Origin: Christiangramia oceanisediminis | Lineage (GTDB): Bacteria; Bacteroidota; Bacteroidia; Flavobacteriales; Flavobacteriaceae | Assembly: GCF_022570735.2 (NCBI RefSeq) | Contig: NZ_JANCNS010000001.1 | Location: 1,302,001 to 1,366,000, forward strand | DNA: 64,000 nucleotides | Reading direction: 5' to 3' | Shown: positions 44,268 to 53,057 of the stretch, one piece after another | Layout of the letters: every line of letters begins with the position of its first letter | How positions within the stretch are numbered: the first letter of the stretch is position 1 | Position numbers and translations under genes: made by a program | The notes under the pieces: model-generated | Databases searched by the model: none | Told to the model about the DNA's origin: nothing | What the model saw: the letters and a program-made list of their open reading frames with translations, nothing else

Positions 44268-45316
44268 TCTTCCTTGTTCATCGAATTCCAGCCTCTCGCG
44301 ATCAAAGGCAATTTTTGATTCGCCCTGGTGATCAAATGCATTCCTTCGCTCTCTTCTGTGATGTGACCAATCACGGTGAGGTTTGGATTCCCTTTTATCT
44401 TATCGTAATCATTTTGGGAGATGGTGAATAACAATTCGTAATCTTCACCACCACTCAGCGTAACCATCGTGCTGTCTATCTCAAATTCCTCACAAACCGA
44501 TATCAATGCCGGGTCAAGAGGGATCTTTTCTTCGAACAGGTTAGCGCCAACTTTTGAATTCTTGCAAAGATGAATGATCTCAGAGGAAAGACCGTCGCTG
44601 ATATCGATCATCGAAGTTGGCTTTACCTCCAGTTCCTTGAGGAGTGGCGGAATGTCTTTACGGGCTTCAGGCTTCAGCTGTCTTTCGATCAGGTAGGTGT
44701 ATTGGTCAAGATCTGGCTGTGCATTTGGATTGGCCTTAAAAACCTCTTTCTCGCGTTCCAGCACCTGTAGTCCCATATAAGCGGCTCCAAGGTCTCCGGT
44801 CACAACAAGAAGATCGTTTGGCTGGGCTCCATTTCTGTAAACAATATCATCGGCTTCAGCCATTCCAAGAGCAGTTACGCTTATAAGAAGACCAGAAGTA
44901 GACGAAGTGGTATCACCGCCAACCACATCTACATTGTATATTTTTGCTGCGAGTTCAATTCCTGAGTAGAGTTCTTCCAGGGCTTCCACTGGGAACCTGT
45001 TGGATACCGCTATGGAAACCGTGATCTGTGTCGCAGTGGCATTCATTGCATAGATATCCGAAAGATTTACCATAACAGCCTTATAACCCAGGTGTTTCAG
45101 AGGCATATAAGCGAGATCAAAATGAACACCTTCTACCAACAGGTCGGTAGAAACTACCGTATGTTTGTTATCAAAATCGAGAACAGCGGCGTCGTCACCT
45201 ATGGCTTTAATCGTAGATTTCAATTTCGGTTTAAAGTTGGCTGTAAGGTGGTCTATCAATCCAAATTCTCCTAATTCTGAAAGGTTCGTCCTGTTTTCCT
45301 GACTATTCTCAAACAT
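44264..45316 (-). CDS. thiL: Thiamine-monophosphate kinase
   Basis: ThiL phosphorylates thiamine phosphate to thiamine diphosphate, the active cofactor. The 350-residue protein shows the PurM-like fold: LSELGEFGLIDHL, IGDDAAVLDF (about 40), STDLLVEGVHFDL, NLSDIYAMNA, VVGGDTTSS (about 130), VTGDLGAAYMGLQ, MIDISDGLSSEIIH (about 240) and SGGEDYELLF. The ATG at 45316 is chosen because the earlier in-frame candidate at 45373 lies upstream of the promoter box. No other thiamine gene is nearby. Confidence 0.94.
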   Translation of the reverse strand: MFENSQENRTNLSELGEFGLIDHLTANFKPKLKSTIKAIGDDAAVLDFDNKHTVVSTDLLVEGVHFDLAYMPLKHLGYKAVMVNLSDIYAMNATATQITVSIAVSNRFPVEALEELYSGIELAAKIYNVDVVGGDTTSSTSGLLISVTALGMAEADDIVYRNGAQPNDLLVVTGDLGAAYMGLQVLEREKEVFKANPNAQPDLDQYTYLIERQLKPEARKDIPPLLKELEVKPTSMIDISDGLSSEIIHLCKNSKVGANLFEEKIPLDPALISVCEEFEIDSTMVTLSGGEDYELLFTISQNDYDKIKGNPNLTVIGHITEESEGMHLITRANQKLPLIARGWNSMNKED

Positions 45317-45335
45317 GTGATTCGCTTTTGTAGTG

Positions 45336-45343
45336 CAAAAGTA
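45336..45343 (-). promoter_or_regulatory. -7 box of thiL
   Basis: TACTTTTG on the minus strand, an exact TAnnTTTG, 19 nt before the ATG at 45316. No TTG at the usual -33 distance. Confidence 0.5.
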
Positions 45344-45501
45344 AGCATATAAATAAGAATCGCATGTTAACATGCCGGCTGGTTTTGCTCTCAGAAAGGG
45401 ATTGAAACAGAAGGTTTGGCTGTTGGTTTTTTAATTGAAGGGCTCTATGAAGGAATTCTCAAAACATATGTTTAGTCTATGGTTAAACACATGCTTTGTA
45501 G

Positions 45502-45509
45502 TATATTTG
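45502..45509 (+). promoter_or_regulatory. -7 box of the SUF operon
   Basis: TATATTTG, exact TAnnTTTG, 30 nt before the sufA ATG at 45540. The -33 region is not clear. No IscR- or Fur-like operator was recognised. Confidence 0.5.
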
Positions 45510-45539
45510 TGCCCAATTTAGACTTAATCTTTATTGCTT

Positions 45540-45869
45540 ATGATCAAGGTTAGCGAAGAGGCTAAAAATAAAATTTCCACCCTAATGGGCGAAGAAGGAT
45601 TCAACATCAGGGATCACTTTGTTCGTGTGGGTGTGAAGAGCGGCGGTTGCTCTGGTCTTTCATATGAATTGAAGTTCGATGAAAGTCAGGCAGAAGGTGA
45701 TAAGCTGTTCGAAGACAACAACGTAAGGATCGTAGTTGATAAACGCAGCGTACTTTATCTGGCCGGAACTATCCTGGAATATTCAGGAGGTCTCAATGGC
45801 AAGGGTTTTGTATTCAATAACCCGAACGCCCAAAGAACCTGCGGATGCGGGGAGAGTTTTTCTCTGTAA
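45540..45869 (+). CDS. sufA: A-type iron-sulfur carrier (SufA/IscA/ErpA family)
   Basis: This 109-residue carrier holds the three conserved cysteines in VGVKSGGCSGLSYEL (about 36) and RTCGCGESF (about 101-103), which bind iron or an Fe-S cluster on its way to apo-proteins. The length is standard. The ATG at 45540 is preferred over an upstream TTG at 45534. It heads the SUF operon; sufB follows after an inserted four-helix-bundle cassette of about 430 bp. Confidence 0.92.
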   Translation: MIKVSEEAKNKISTLMGEEGFNIRDHFVRVGVKSGGCSGLSYELKFDESQAEGDKLFEDNNVRIVVDKRSVLYLAGTILEYSGGLNGKGFVFNNPNAQRTCGCGESFSL

Positions 45870-45884
45870 GTTCCGGGGTCAAGG

Positions 45885-46316
45885 TTCAAGATTTAAAATT
45901 TAAAAATGGGAAAAATAGAACATTTTGAAGATCTTGAAGTTTGGCAAAAGGCTAGGGAACTTTGTAAAAAGGTATTTGAAATAAGAAATGGCTCAGAACT
46001 AAAATCTGATTTTAGATTGTATGATCAGATAAATGCTGCTTCTGGTTCTATAATGGACAATATAGCAGAAGGTTTTGAACGAAACGGAAATAGGGAATTT
46101 ATTCAATTTCTGTCCATATCTAAGGCGTCTTGCGGAGAAGTAAGATCTCAGCTGTACAGGATTAAAGACAGGAATTATATTTCTTCAGAAGAATTTGAAA
46201 ATCTTAGAGAAGATTTGAGGTCCCTGAGCAAACAAATTGGAGGTTTTATCACTTACCTGCAAAAAAGTGATTATAAAGGAACTAAGTTCAAATAGTTTTG
46301 AACTTTAAATCTTGAA
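45885..46316. mobile_element. Inverted-repeat-bounded cassette carrying a four-helix-bundle gene (element 2)
   Basis: A perfect 13-bp inverted repeat, ttcaagatttaaa (45885-45897) and tttaaatcttgaa (46304-46316), bounds a unit containing only the four-helix-bundle ORF 45906-46295. It separates sufA from sufB, which are expected to be adjacent or closely spaced. The plan matches the cassette at 1698-2165, though the repeat words differ. There is no transposase and no evident target duplication. Mobility is inference. Confidence 0.5.
45906..46295 (+). CDS. Four-helix-bundle protein of the 23S rRNA intervening-sequence (IVP) family, second copy
   Basis: This 129-residue protein has the typical family opening FEDLEVWQKARELCKKVFEI, a second helix with DQINAASGSIMDNIAEGFERNGNREFIQFL (about 42-71) and a C-terminal SKASCGEVRSQLYRI then SLSKQIGGFITYL. 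It belongs to the same family as the 1757-2119 product but a different subgroup: the hallmark reads SIMDNIAEGFER here versus SIGANVKEAQNG there. This suggests independent arrivals rather than a recent local duplication. It has no clear relation to Fe-S assembly. Same strand as the host operon. Function unknown. Confidence 0.9.
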   Translation: MGKIEHFEDLEVWQKARELCKKVFEIRNGSELKSDFRLYDQINAASGSIMDNIAEGFERNGNREFIQFLSISKASCGEVRSQLYRIKDRNYISSEEFENLREDLRSLSKQIGGFITYLQKSDYKGTKFK

Positions 46317-46333
46317 TAAAGAATTATCAGAAT

Positions 46334-47779
46334 ATGGCATATACTGAAGACGATTTAAAGAAAGAGCTCGAAACCAAGGAATATGAGTATGGATTTTATA
46401 CCGATATAGAATCTGATACTTTTCCTGTTGGTTTGAACGAGGATATCGTTAGGGCGATTTCTAAAAAGAAAGAGGAGCCGGAATGGATGACCGAATGGAG
46501 ACTGGAAGCATTCAGGGAATGGCAGAAAATGGAAGAGCCTGAATGGGCAAATGTGAAATATCCGAAGCCGGATTTTCAGAATATTTCCTACTATTCGGCG
46601 CCAAATAAAAAGCCGAAATACGATAGCCTGGACGAGGTAGACCCGGAATTGCTCGATACTTTTAAAAAGCTGGGTATTTCCCTGGATGAACAGAAGAAAC
46701 TGGCTGGTGTTGCAGTAGATGTGGTGATGGACTCGGTTTCGGTTACTACGACTTTCAAAAAAACGCTGGCTGAAAAAGGTATTATCTTCTGCTCAATTTC
46801 TGAAGCGATTCAGGAACACCCTGAACTGGTGAAGAAATATCTGGGATCGGTAGTTCCAAAGAAGGATAATTTTTATGCAGCATTGAATTCGGCGGTATTC
46901 AGCGACGGGTCTTTTTGCTACATTCCAAAGGGTGTTAGGTGCCCAATGGAACTTTCAACTTATTTCCGAATCAACCAGGCCGGAACCGGTCAGTTCGAGA
47001 GAACTTTGGTTATCGCCGAACCTGGAAGTTATGTAAGTTACCTGGAAGGTTGTACCGCTCCTATGCGTGATGAGAACCAGCTGCACGCTGCAGTGGTGGA
47101 GCTTATCGCCTTAGATGACGCCGAAATAAAATATTCTACCGTACAAAACTGGTATCCCGGAAATAAAGAAGGAAAAGGTGGGGTTTACAATTTCGTGACC
47201 AAGAGAGGACTTTGCGAGAAAAACGCGAAGATCTCCTGGACTCAGGTTGAAACCGGTTCTGCAGTTACCTGGAAATATCCAAGTTGTATACTTAAGGGAG
47301 ATAATTCGGTTGGAGAATTCTATTCGATTGCCGTAACCAATAACTGGCAGCAAGCCGATACCGGTACTAAAATGATCCACCTTGGTAAAAATACCAAGAG
47401 TACGATCATCTCGAAGGGTATTTCTGCCGGACAGTCTCAAAATTCCTATCGTGGGCTGGTACAAATAAACCCAAGAGCAGAGAACGCGAGAAACTTTTCA
47501 CAGTGTGATTCCCTGTTAATGGGTAATAAATGTGGAGCTCATACTTTCCCGTATATCGAGGTTAAGAATAAATCGGCGAAGGTAGAACACGAGGCTACCA
47601 CCAGTAAGATTGGTGAAGACCAGATCTTCTACTGTAATCAGCGAGGAATTGATACTGAAAAAGCTATTGCGTTAATCGTTAACGGATTCAGTAAGGAAGT
47701 ACTTAATAAACTGCCTATGGAATTCGCAGTGGAAGCTCAAAAATTACTTGAAATTTCACTAGAAGGTTCAGTAGGATAA
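46334..47779 (+). CDS. sufB: Fe-S cluster scaffold subunit SufB
   Basis: SufB is the core scaffold of the SufBCD complex on which new Fe-S clusters are built. The 481-residue protein contains the right-handed beta-helix core with [66 protein letters not shown] and C-terminal [24 protein letters not shown]. The conserved acceptor cysteine region ([10 protein letters not shown]) is present. The length is standard. It is separated from sufC by a small lipoprotein gene. Confidence 0.96.
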   Translation: MAYTEDDLKKELETKEYEYGFYTDIESDTFPVGLNEDIVRAISKKKEEPEWMTEWRLEAFREWQKMEEPEWANVKYPKPDFQNISYYSAPNKKPKYDSLDEVDPELLDTFKKLGISLDEQKKLAGVAVDVVMDSVSVTTTFKKTLAEKGIIFCSISEAIQEHPELVKKYLGSVVPKKDNFYAALNSAVFSDGSFCYIPKGVRCPMELSTYFRINQAGTGQFERTLVIAEPGSYVSYLEGCTAPMRDENQLHAAVVELIALDDAEIKYSTVQNWYPGNKEGKGGVYNFVTKRGLCEKNAKISWTQVETGSAVTWKYPSCILKGDNSVGEFYSIAVTNNWQQADTGTKMIHLGKNTKSTIISKGISAGQSQNSYRGLVQINPRAENARNFSQCDSLLMGNKCGAHTFPYIEVKNKSAKVEHEATTSKIGEDQIFYCNQRGIDTEKAIALIVNGFSKEVLNKLPMEFAVEAQKLLEISLEGSVG

Positions 47780-47799
47780 AAGCTGCCGAACGAGCTGTT

Positions 47800-48183
47800 A
47801 TGAGGAAAATTTTGGGAATTCTGTTGTCGATAATCGTTCTAAGCTCCTGTCAGGATGAAGACCGGAAGGAGTTGATGGATCAGCCTGAAACCGAAGAGGT
47901 ACAGGATAGTATACAGGTGTTGGAAGGCGATTTCGTTTTAGGAAGTAGTACAGCGGTTTTGCGCGGGAAGGATTTTGTATATGCCGTGGCAGTAGATTCG
48001 ATGTCGAGGGTACTTGCCAGAAGGATCCAACCCCTCAAACAGGATGACTTTGATATGATTCCGGTAACAGTAAAAGCAAAGATAGAGGTGAATCCTCTCC
48101 AGGGTGGTCTGGACGAAATGATCAGGATACAGGAGATCATTGAAATTCCGGAAATCCAGGAAAAAGATACAATAGAAGAATAA
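47800..48183 (+). CDS. Hypothetical lipoprotein inserted between sufB and sufC
   Basis: The 127-residue protein starts MRKILGILLSIIVLSSC, a clear lipoprotein signal (Cys at 17). The mature part is short, acidic, and ends with EIIEIPEIQEKDTIEE. No domain is recognised. It begins 20 nt after sufB and ends 52 nt before sufC, on the same strand, so it must be co-transcribed with cytoplasmic Fe-S assembly genes although its product is exported. Whether it has a role there or only shares the mRNA cannot be told. Confidence 0.75.
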   Translation: MRKILGILLSIIVLSSCQDEDRKELMDQPETEEVQDSIQVLEGDFVLGSSTAVLRGKDFVYAVAVDSMSRVLARRIQPLKQDDFDMIPVTVKAKIEVNPLQGGLDEMIRIQEIIEIPEIQEKDTIEE

Positions 48184-48235
48184 TAAAAAGAAGAATTAAT
48201 CCATCTGCTCAATGGCAGATCCAGAATTGATAAAA

Positions 48236-48988
48236 ATGCTTACAATAAAGAATTTACACGCCAGTATAGAGGATAAGGAAATACTTAAAGGTATTAACCT
48301 GGAGATCAAACCAGGAGAGGTTCATGCCATTATGGGGCCTAACGGTTCGGGGAAGAGTACTTTATCCTCAGTTATTGCAGGCCGAGAGGAATATGAAATG
48401 ACCGAGGGCGAGATCACTTTTGAAGGGGAAGACCTTGCAGAAATGGATCCGGAAGAAAGAGCGCATAAAGGAGTTTTCCTTTCATTTCAGTATCCTGTTG
48501 AAATACCTGGTGTTTCGGTAACCAACTTTATCAAAACAGCCATCAACGCGCAGCGTAAAGCTCATGGTAAAGAAGATATGCCGGCCAATGAAATGCTGAA
48601 GCTGATCCGTGAAAAATCTGAAATGCTGGCTATAGACCGAAAATTCCTTTCTCGTTCACTTAACGAAGGATTTTCGGGAGGTGAGAAGAAGCGTAACGAG
48701 ATCTTCCAAATGGCTATGCTGGACCCGAAGCTTTCCATTCTTGACGAAACCGATTCAGGTCTGGATATCGATGCGCTAAAGGTCGTGGCCGATGGAGTGA
48801 ACAAATTACGCCGCGAAGATAATGCGGTGCTGCTTATTACTCACTACCAGAGATTATTGAATTATATCGTACCTGATAAGGTTCATGTACTGGTAGACGG
48901 GAAGATCGTGAAGTCTGGTGGTAAGGAACTAGCCCTGGAACTGGAAGAAAGAGGATACGACTGGGTAAAGCAGGAAAAGGCAGTTTAA
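48236..48988 (+). CDS. sufC: Fe-S assembly ATPase SufC
   Basis: SufC is the ABC-type ATPase that drives the SufBCD scaffold. From the ATG at 48236 ([17 protein letters not shown]) it is 250 residues, normal for SufC; an in-frame ATG at 48212 would add eight residues. Walker [10 protein letters not shown] (about 34-42), the signature [11 protein letters not shown] (about 145) and Walker [17 protein letters not shown] (about 165) are intact, with the switch His in [10 protein letters not shown]. Confidence 0.95.
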   Translation: MLTIKNLHASIEDKEILKGINLEIKPGEVHAIMGPNGSGKSTLSSVIAGREEYEMTEGEITFEGEDLAEMDPEERAHKGVFLSFQYPVEIPGVSVTNFIKTAINAQRKAHGKEDMPANEMLKLIREKSEMLAIDRKFLSRSLNEGFSGGEKKRNEIFQMAMLDPKLSILDETDSGLDIDALKVVADGVNKLRREDNAVLLITHYQRLLNYIVPDKVHVLVDGKIVKSGGKELALELEERGYDWVKQEKAV

Positions 48989-48989
48989 T

Positions 48990-49030
48990 CAATTTGAAAA
49001 TTTGAAGATTCTTCAGTTTGATAATTGGAA
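48990..49030. repeat. AT-rich tgaaaa/tgaaga word repeat in the sufC-sufD gap
   Basis: The 111-bp gap between sufC and sufD begins with repeated short words (atttgaaaa, tttgaagatt, tttgataatt) like those in the sdhA-sdhB inverted repeat. No matching opposite arm is evident, so it may be a degraded half. Confidence 0.45.
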
Positions 49031-49099
49031 AGTTCGATGTTATAGAAGGTTTTATCGTTTTTTAAACCTTGAGCATTGAACCCTAAACATTTAAATGGA

Positions 49100-50413
49100 A
49101 TGGAATTAAAAGATAAATTAGTATCATCATTTTTTGCCCTTGAGGAGGAATTCGATTCAGAGAATGGAATCTACGATATCCGTAACCAGGCGATCAAGGA
49201 TTTTGAGAACCTTGGGTTTCCGGGAAAAAAGGATGAGAACTGGAAATATACTTCTTTGAATGCTGTGTTAAAGCATGATTATAGTTTATTTCCAAAAAAG
49301 GAAGATGCCCTTGAATACAGGGATATTAAGAAGTATCTCATTCATGATATAGATACCTATGACCTGGTTTTTGTAGACGGGATCTATTCGTCTCATCTTT
49401 CTCAAACCACGCATGACAAGATCGACGTATGCCTGATGTCTTCTGCTCTGAGCAAGGATAAATACAGGCCTTTGATCGAGAACTATTATAATAAGCTCGC
49501 TCCAAAAACCGGTCTTAATTCTTTGAATACGGCTTTTGCAAGGGAAGGAGCTTTTATTCATATTCACAGGAATCTGCAGGCAGACAAGCCTATACAGATC
49601 ATCAATTTCGCAACGGGTAATGAATCTGCGCTGATGCTTCAGCCCCGTAACCTGGTAGTAGTTGATGAGAATTCACATGTTCAGATCATTGAAAGACACC
49701 AGAGTCTAACCGATCACCCGGTGCTTACGAACTCGGTGACCGAGATCTATGCCGGAAAAAGGGCGTTTGTAGATTACTATAAGATACAGAACGATAAGGA
49801 TTCTGCTTCCCTGATCGATAATACTTTTATCGAACAGCAGGGAGAGAGCAACGTTTCAGTACATACTTTTTCTTTCGGCGGAAAATTAACGCGTAATAAC
49901 CTTAATTTCTATCAGAAAGGGGAGCGTATAGATTCTACGATGAAAGGGGTTACTATTATTGAAGATAAGCAGCATGTAGATCACAATACCCTGGTTCACC
50001 ATATCGAACCAAATTGTGAAAGTCACCAGGATTATAAAGGTATCTATGGTGATCGCTCTACAGGTGTTTTCAACGGAAAGGTGGTTGTAGAAAAGGAGGC
50101 CCAGAAGACCAATGCCTACCAGGCAAATAATAACATTCTGGCCGATGACAAAGCAACCATTAATTCAAAACCCCAGCTTGAGATCTTTGCAGATGATGTA
50201 AAATGTAGCCATGGTTGTACCATAGGGCAGTTAGATGAAGAGGCATTATTCTACCTTCAGTCCCGCGGAATCCCAAGAAAAGAGGCTCGTGGACTTTTAA
50301 TGTATGCTTTCGCCAATAATGTACTGGAAAGCGTGAAGATCCCTGAGGTTAAAAAGCGCATTAATAAACTTATCGCTTCAAAACTTGAAGTAGAACTGGG
50401 CTTTAACCTGTAA
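49100..50413 (+). CDS. sufD: Fe-S assembly subunit SufD
   Basis: SufD is the SufB paralogue of the SufBCD scaffold complex, needed for iron acquisition. It is 437 residues from the ATG at 49100; the in-frame TTG at 49076 is not used here because MELKDKLVSSFFALEEEF is a typical SufD start. It shows FPGKKDENWKYTSLNAVL near 44 and the C-terminal SQPQ-like core (INSKPQLEIFADDVKCSHGCTIGQLDEEALFYLQSRGI), where the conserved His/Cys pair is KCSHGC. sufS follows 25 nt later. Confidence 0.95.
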   Translation: MELKDKLVSSFFALEEEFDSENGIYDIRNQAIKDFENLGFPGKKDENWKYTSLNAVLKHDYSLFPKKEDALEYRDIKKYLIHDIDTYDLVFVDGIYSSHLSQTTHDKIDVCLMSSALSKDKYRPLIENYYNKLAPKTGLNSLNTAFAREGAFIHIHRNLQADKPIQIINFATGNESALMLQPRNLVVVDENSHVQIIERHQSLTDHPVLTNSVTEIYAGKRAFVDYYKIQNDKDSASLIDNTFIEQQGESNVSVHTFSFGGKLTRNNLNFYQKGERIDSTMKGVTIIEDKQHVDHNTLVHHIEPNCESHQDYKGIYGDRSTGVFNGKVVVEKEAQKTNAYQANNNILADDKATINSKPQLEIFADDVKCSHGCTIGQLDEEALFYLQSRGIPRKEARGLLMYAFANNVLESVKIPEVKKRINKLIASKLEVELGFNL

Positions 50414-50438
50414 ATTATAATTTTTAAAACCAAAAAGG

Positions 50439-51677
50439 ATGAGTCAGCAAACTCAGGCTACAACATTTGATGTGGAAAGGATACGCGAGGATTTTCCTAT
50501 TCTGAAACGTTCAGTCAATGGCTATCCTTTGGTTTATTTCGATAATGCGGCCACCTCCCAGACACCAAAACAGGTGATGGATGTGATCGTTGATTATTAT
50601 TCAAATTACAATGCCAATATACATCGGGGTGTGCATTCGCTTTCACAGGAGGCAACCGATAAGTATGAGCAGGCCCGGAAAACCGTACAGCAGCATTTAA
50701 ATGCTGAAAAGGCCCATGAAATAATTTTCACATCAGGAACCACCCATGGGATCAATCTGGTCGCCAATGGTTTTGCTTCGATCCTGAAGGAAGGTGAGGA
50801 GATACTGGTTTCGGCTATGGAACATCATTCCAATATTGTTCCGTGGCAAATGCTCTGTGAAAAAACCGGGGCTAAGCTTAAAGTGATCCCTATGAATGAC
50901 AGGGGAGAGCTTATTTATTCAGAATTTGAAGAAATCCTGAGTCCTAACACGAAACTTGTCTTTTTGAATCATGTTTCCAATGCATTGGGAACGGTGAATC
51001 CTATTAAAAAGATCATAGATAAGGCCCATTCGGTAAACGCAGCGGTTTTGATTGATGGTGCCCAGGCGGCTCCTCATATCAAGGCCGATGTACAGGAGCT
51101 GGGTGTGGATTTCTACGTGATTTCAGCCCATAAGATGTGCGGTCCAACCGGGGTTGGTGTCCTTTACGGGAGAGAAGAGTGGCTCGAAAAACTACCACCT
51201 TACCAGGGCGGTGGTGAAATGATCGCTACAGTTTCGTTCGAAAAGACCACCTATGCAGGTCTTCCGCATAAGTTTGAGGCTGGGACGCCTAATATTTGCG
51301 GAGGGATCGCTTTTGCTGCGGCTCTGGATTATATGAACGCTATTGGTTTTTCTGAAATTGCCGGGTATGAACAGGAGTTGCTGGAATACGCTGCGAAGAA
51401 ATTGAAAGAGATCGAAGGCATGAAGATCTACGGCGAAGCTTCAGAAAAGACAGCGGTGATCTCCTTTAACATCGAGGGTTTACATCCTTACGATATAGGT
51501 ACCCTGCTTGATAAAATGGGAATAGCCGTTAGAACCGGTCATCATTGCGCACAGCCTATTATGGATTTCTTTAAGATCCCGGGTACTGTTAGAGCATCCT
51601 TCTCCTTCTATAATACTTTCGGGGAGATAGACAGGTTTATCGAAGCGGTAAAAAAGGCTAAGATGATGCTTCAGTAA
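50439..51677 (+). CDS. sufS: Cysteine desulfurase SufS
   Basis: SufS takes sulfur from cysteine to form a persulfide for cluster assembly. The 412-residue class V PLP enzyme has YFDNAATSQTPKQV (about 28), MEHHSNIVPWQ (about 127), IDGAQAAPH, the PLP-lysine in ISAHKMCGPTG (Lys at about 230) and the active-site Cys in RTGHHCAQPIMDFF (about 367). It lacks the N-terminal extra domain, as expected for group II desulfurases, which need SufE. sufE is encoded about 620 bp downstream. Confidence 0.96.
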   Translation: MSQQTQATTFDVERIREDFPILKRSVNGYPLVYFDNAATSQTPKQVMDVIVDYYSNYNANIHRGVHSLSQEATDKYEQARKTVQQHLNAEKAHEIIFTSGTTHGINLVANGFASILKEGEEILVSAMEHHSNIVPWQMLCEKTGAKLKVIPMNDRGELIYSEFEEILSPNTKLVFLNHVSNALGTVNPIKKIIDKAHSVNAAVLIDGAQAAPHIKADVQELGVDFYVISAHKMCGPTGVGVLYGREEWLEKLPPYQGGGEMIATVSFEKTTYAGLPHKFEAGTPNICGGIAFAAALDYMNAIGFSEIAGYEQELLEYAAKKLKEIEGMKIYGEASEKTAVISFNIEGLHPYDIGTLLDKMGIAVRTGHHCAQPIMDFFKIPGTVRASFSFYNTFGEIDRFIEAVKKAKMMLQ

Positions 51678-51774
51678 ACCAGTTTTATTTTTTTGATGAA
51701 ATCATTCTAACTTCCAGATCATCAGGTATCGGGAAGTGACTGGAAAGAAAAGATATAAGTTAAATAAATTGAAA

Positions 51775-51801
51775 AGAGGTGCAAGTTTGGCGCCTCTTTT
51801 T
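51775..51801 (+). terminator. Terminator after sufS
   Basis: agaggtgc/gcgcctct stem (one G-T pair) followed by TTTTT. It divides the SUF cluster into an upstream sufA-S unit and a downstream sufE unit. Confidence 0.8.
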
Positions 51802-51828
51802 GTATTATAAACTGGTTAAATTTCTATT

Positions 51829-52260
51829 ATGAAAAAGATAGTTTTCATTTTAGCAATTCTGGTATTTTTCATTACAGGATGTTCATCGAATGGCTCTGAA
51901 GATGTTGAGCAGATATACTATGAAATGTATTCAAGGGGCTCTTCGACTACCATAAATATCTCACCGGAAAAGATCGAAGTTATTTCCACTGGCCTTAAAT
52001 CAGATAAAACATCCATGAAACTGAAGAAGGAAGAATGGGACGGCCTGGTTGAGACCATAAAAGTGCTGGATATTGAGAAATTAAAAGATTTAGAGGTGCC
52101 AAGTGATCTTAGGGCCTCAGATGCCAGTCCTCATGCTGTGCTGAAACTGAGTAAGAATGATACGGTCTTTGAGACTAAAAACTTTGATCACGGAAATCCA
52201 CCACAGTCCATAAGACCATTAGTTCAGGCTATTTTAAGATTGTCAGAAAATGTTGAATAG
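51829..52260 (+). CDS. Hypothetical lipoprotein between sufS and sufE
   Basis: The 143-residue protein has a lipoprotein signal MKKIVFILAILVFFITGC (Cys at 18). Its mature domain alternates strands and a helix (MYSRGSSTTINISPEKIEVIST; LKKEEWDGLVETIKVLDIEKL; SDASPHAVLKLSKNDTVFETKNF), resembling the small DUF6438/META-like lipoproteins of Bacteroidota in outline, though I do not assign a family. It lies after the sufS terminator, and a promoter for sufE overlaps its last codons. No role in Fe-S assembly is evident. Confidence 0.7.
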   Translation: MKKIVFILAILVFFITGCSSNGSEDVEQIYYEMYSRGSSTTINISPEKIEVISTGLKSDKTSMKLKKEEWDGLVETIKVLDIEKLKDLEVPSDLRASDASPHAVLKLSKNDTVFETKNFDHGNPPQSIRPLVQAILRLSENVE

Positions 52261-52283
52261 CAGTACTTCTTATTGTACTTTTG
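52253..52283 (+). promoter_or_regulatory. Promoter of the sufE operon
   Basis: TTG (52253-52255), 20-nt spacer, TACTTTTG (52276-52283), an exact TAnnTTTG. It overlaps the end of the upstream lipoprotein gene. The sufE ATG lies 14 nt beyond the box. Confidence 0.65.
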
Positions 52284-52297
52284 CCTAAAATTAAGGT

Positions 52298-52720
52298 ATG
52301 ACTATAAAGGAGAAACAAGAACAGATCATAGATGAGTTCTCGATGTTCGACGATTGGATGCAACGCTATGAATACATGATCGAACTCGGGAAAACATTGC
52401 CTGTGATCGATGAAAAATATAAGATCGATGAAAACCTTATAAAAGGCTGCCAGAGCAAGGTTTGGGTTCATGCAGAGCTGGATGGTGATAAACTTGTTTT
52501 TACGGCCGATAGCGATGCGATCATCACCAAAGGGATCGTAGCTATTTTGATAAGGGTTTTCTCCAATCAGCATCCTTCAGAGATCATCGAGGCGGATACC
52601 GCATTTATCGATGAGATCGGCCTTAAGGACCACCTTTCTCCTACTAGGGCCAATGGCCTGGTAAGTATGATCAAACAACTTAAAATGTATGCAGTTGCAT
52701 ACCAAACTCAATTGAATTAA
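52298..52720 (+). CDS. sufE: Sulfur acceptor protein SufE
   Basis: SufE accepts the persulfide sulfur from SufS and stimulates it. The 140-residue protein contains MFDDWMQRYEYMIELG near the N-terminus and the acceptor Cys in LIKGCQSKVWV (about 51), then DSDAIITKGIVAILIRVFS. The length is standard. It opens a four-gene unit with the DUF59, DUF2480 and DUF3078 genes (gaps of 1, 12 and 2 nt). Confidence 0.95.
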   Translation: MTIKEKQEQIIDEFSMFDDWMQRYEYMIELGKTLPVIDEKYKIDENLIKGCQSKVWVHAELDGDKLVFTADSDAIITKGIVAILIRVFSNQHPSEIIEADTAFIDEIGLKDHLSPTRANGLVSMIKQLKMYAVAYQTQLN

Positions 52721-52721
52721 A

Positions 52722-53045
52722 ATGGAACAGGAAATAGATACTCAGGAACTTGGTGAAAAGATCGTAAAGGTTTTAAAGACCATTTATGACCCGGAAATAC
52801 CAGTTGACATATATGAGCTTGGGCTTATTTATGACGTGATGGTAAGTACAGATTATGATGTAAAGATCTTAATGACCCTAACCACACCTAACTGTCCGGT
52901 TGCCGAGAGCCTTCCCCTAGAAGTGGAAGAAAAAGTAAAATCCCTGGATATGGTTAAGGATGCCGAAGTGGAAATAACCTTCGATCCGCCATGGAGCCAG
53001 GATTTGATGAGCGAAGGTGCAAAACTGGAGCTTGGATTATTATAA
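52722..53045 (+). CDS. SUF-associated DUF59/MIP18-family protein
   Basis: The 107-residue protein has the DUF59 (MIP18) core IYDPEIPVDIYELGLIYDV (about 22-40), TTPNCPVAESLPLEV (with the conserved Cys, about 66) and ITFDPPWSQDLMS. Family members, including SufT and the eukaryotic cytosolic Fe-S targeting factors, act late in cluster maturation. It starts 1 nt after sufE, so it is translationally coupled with it. I leave the gene symbol empty because several related names are in use. Confidence 0.9.
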   Translation: MEQEIDTQELGEKIVKVLKTIYDPEIPVDIYELGLIYDVMVSTDYDVKILMTLTTPNCPVAESLPLEVEEKVKSLDMVKDAEVEITFDPPWSQDLMSEGAKLELGLL

Positions 53046-53057
53046 TTAAACAGAATT

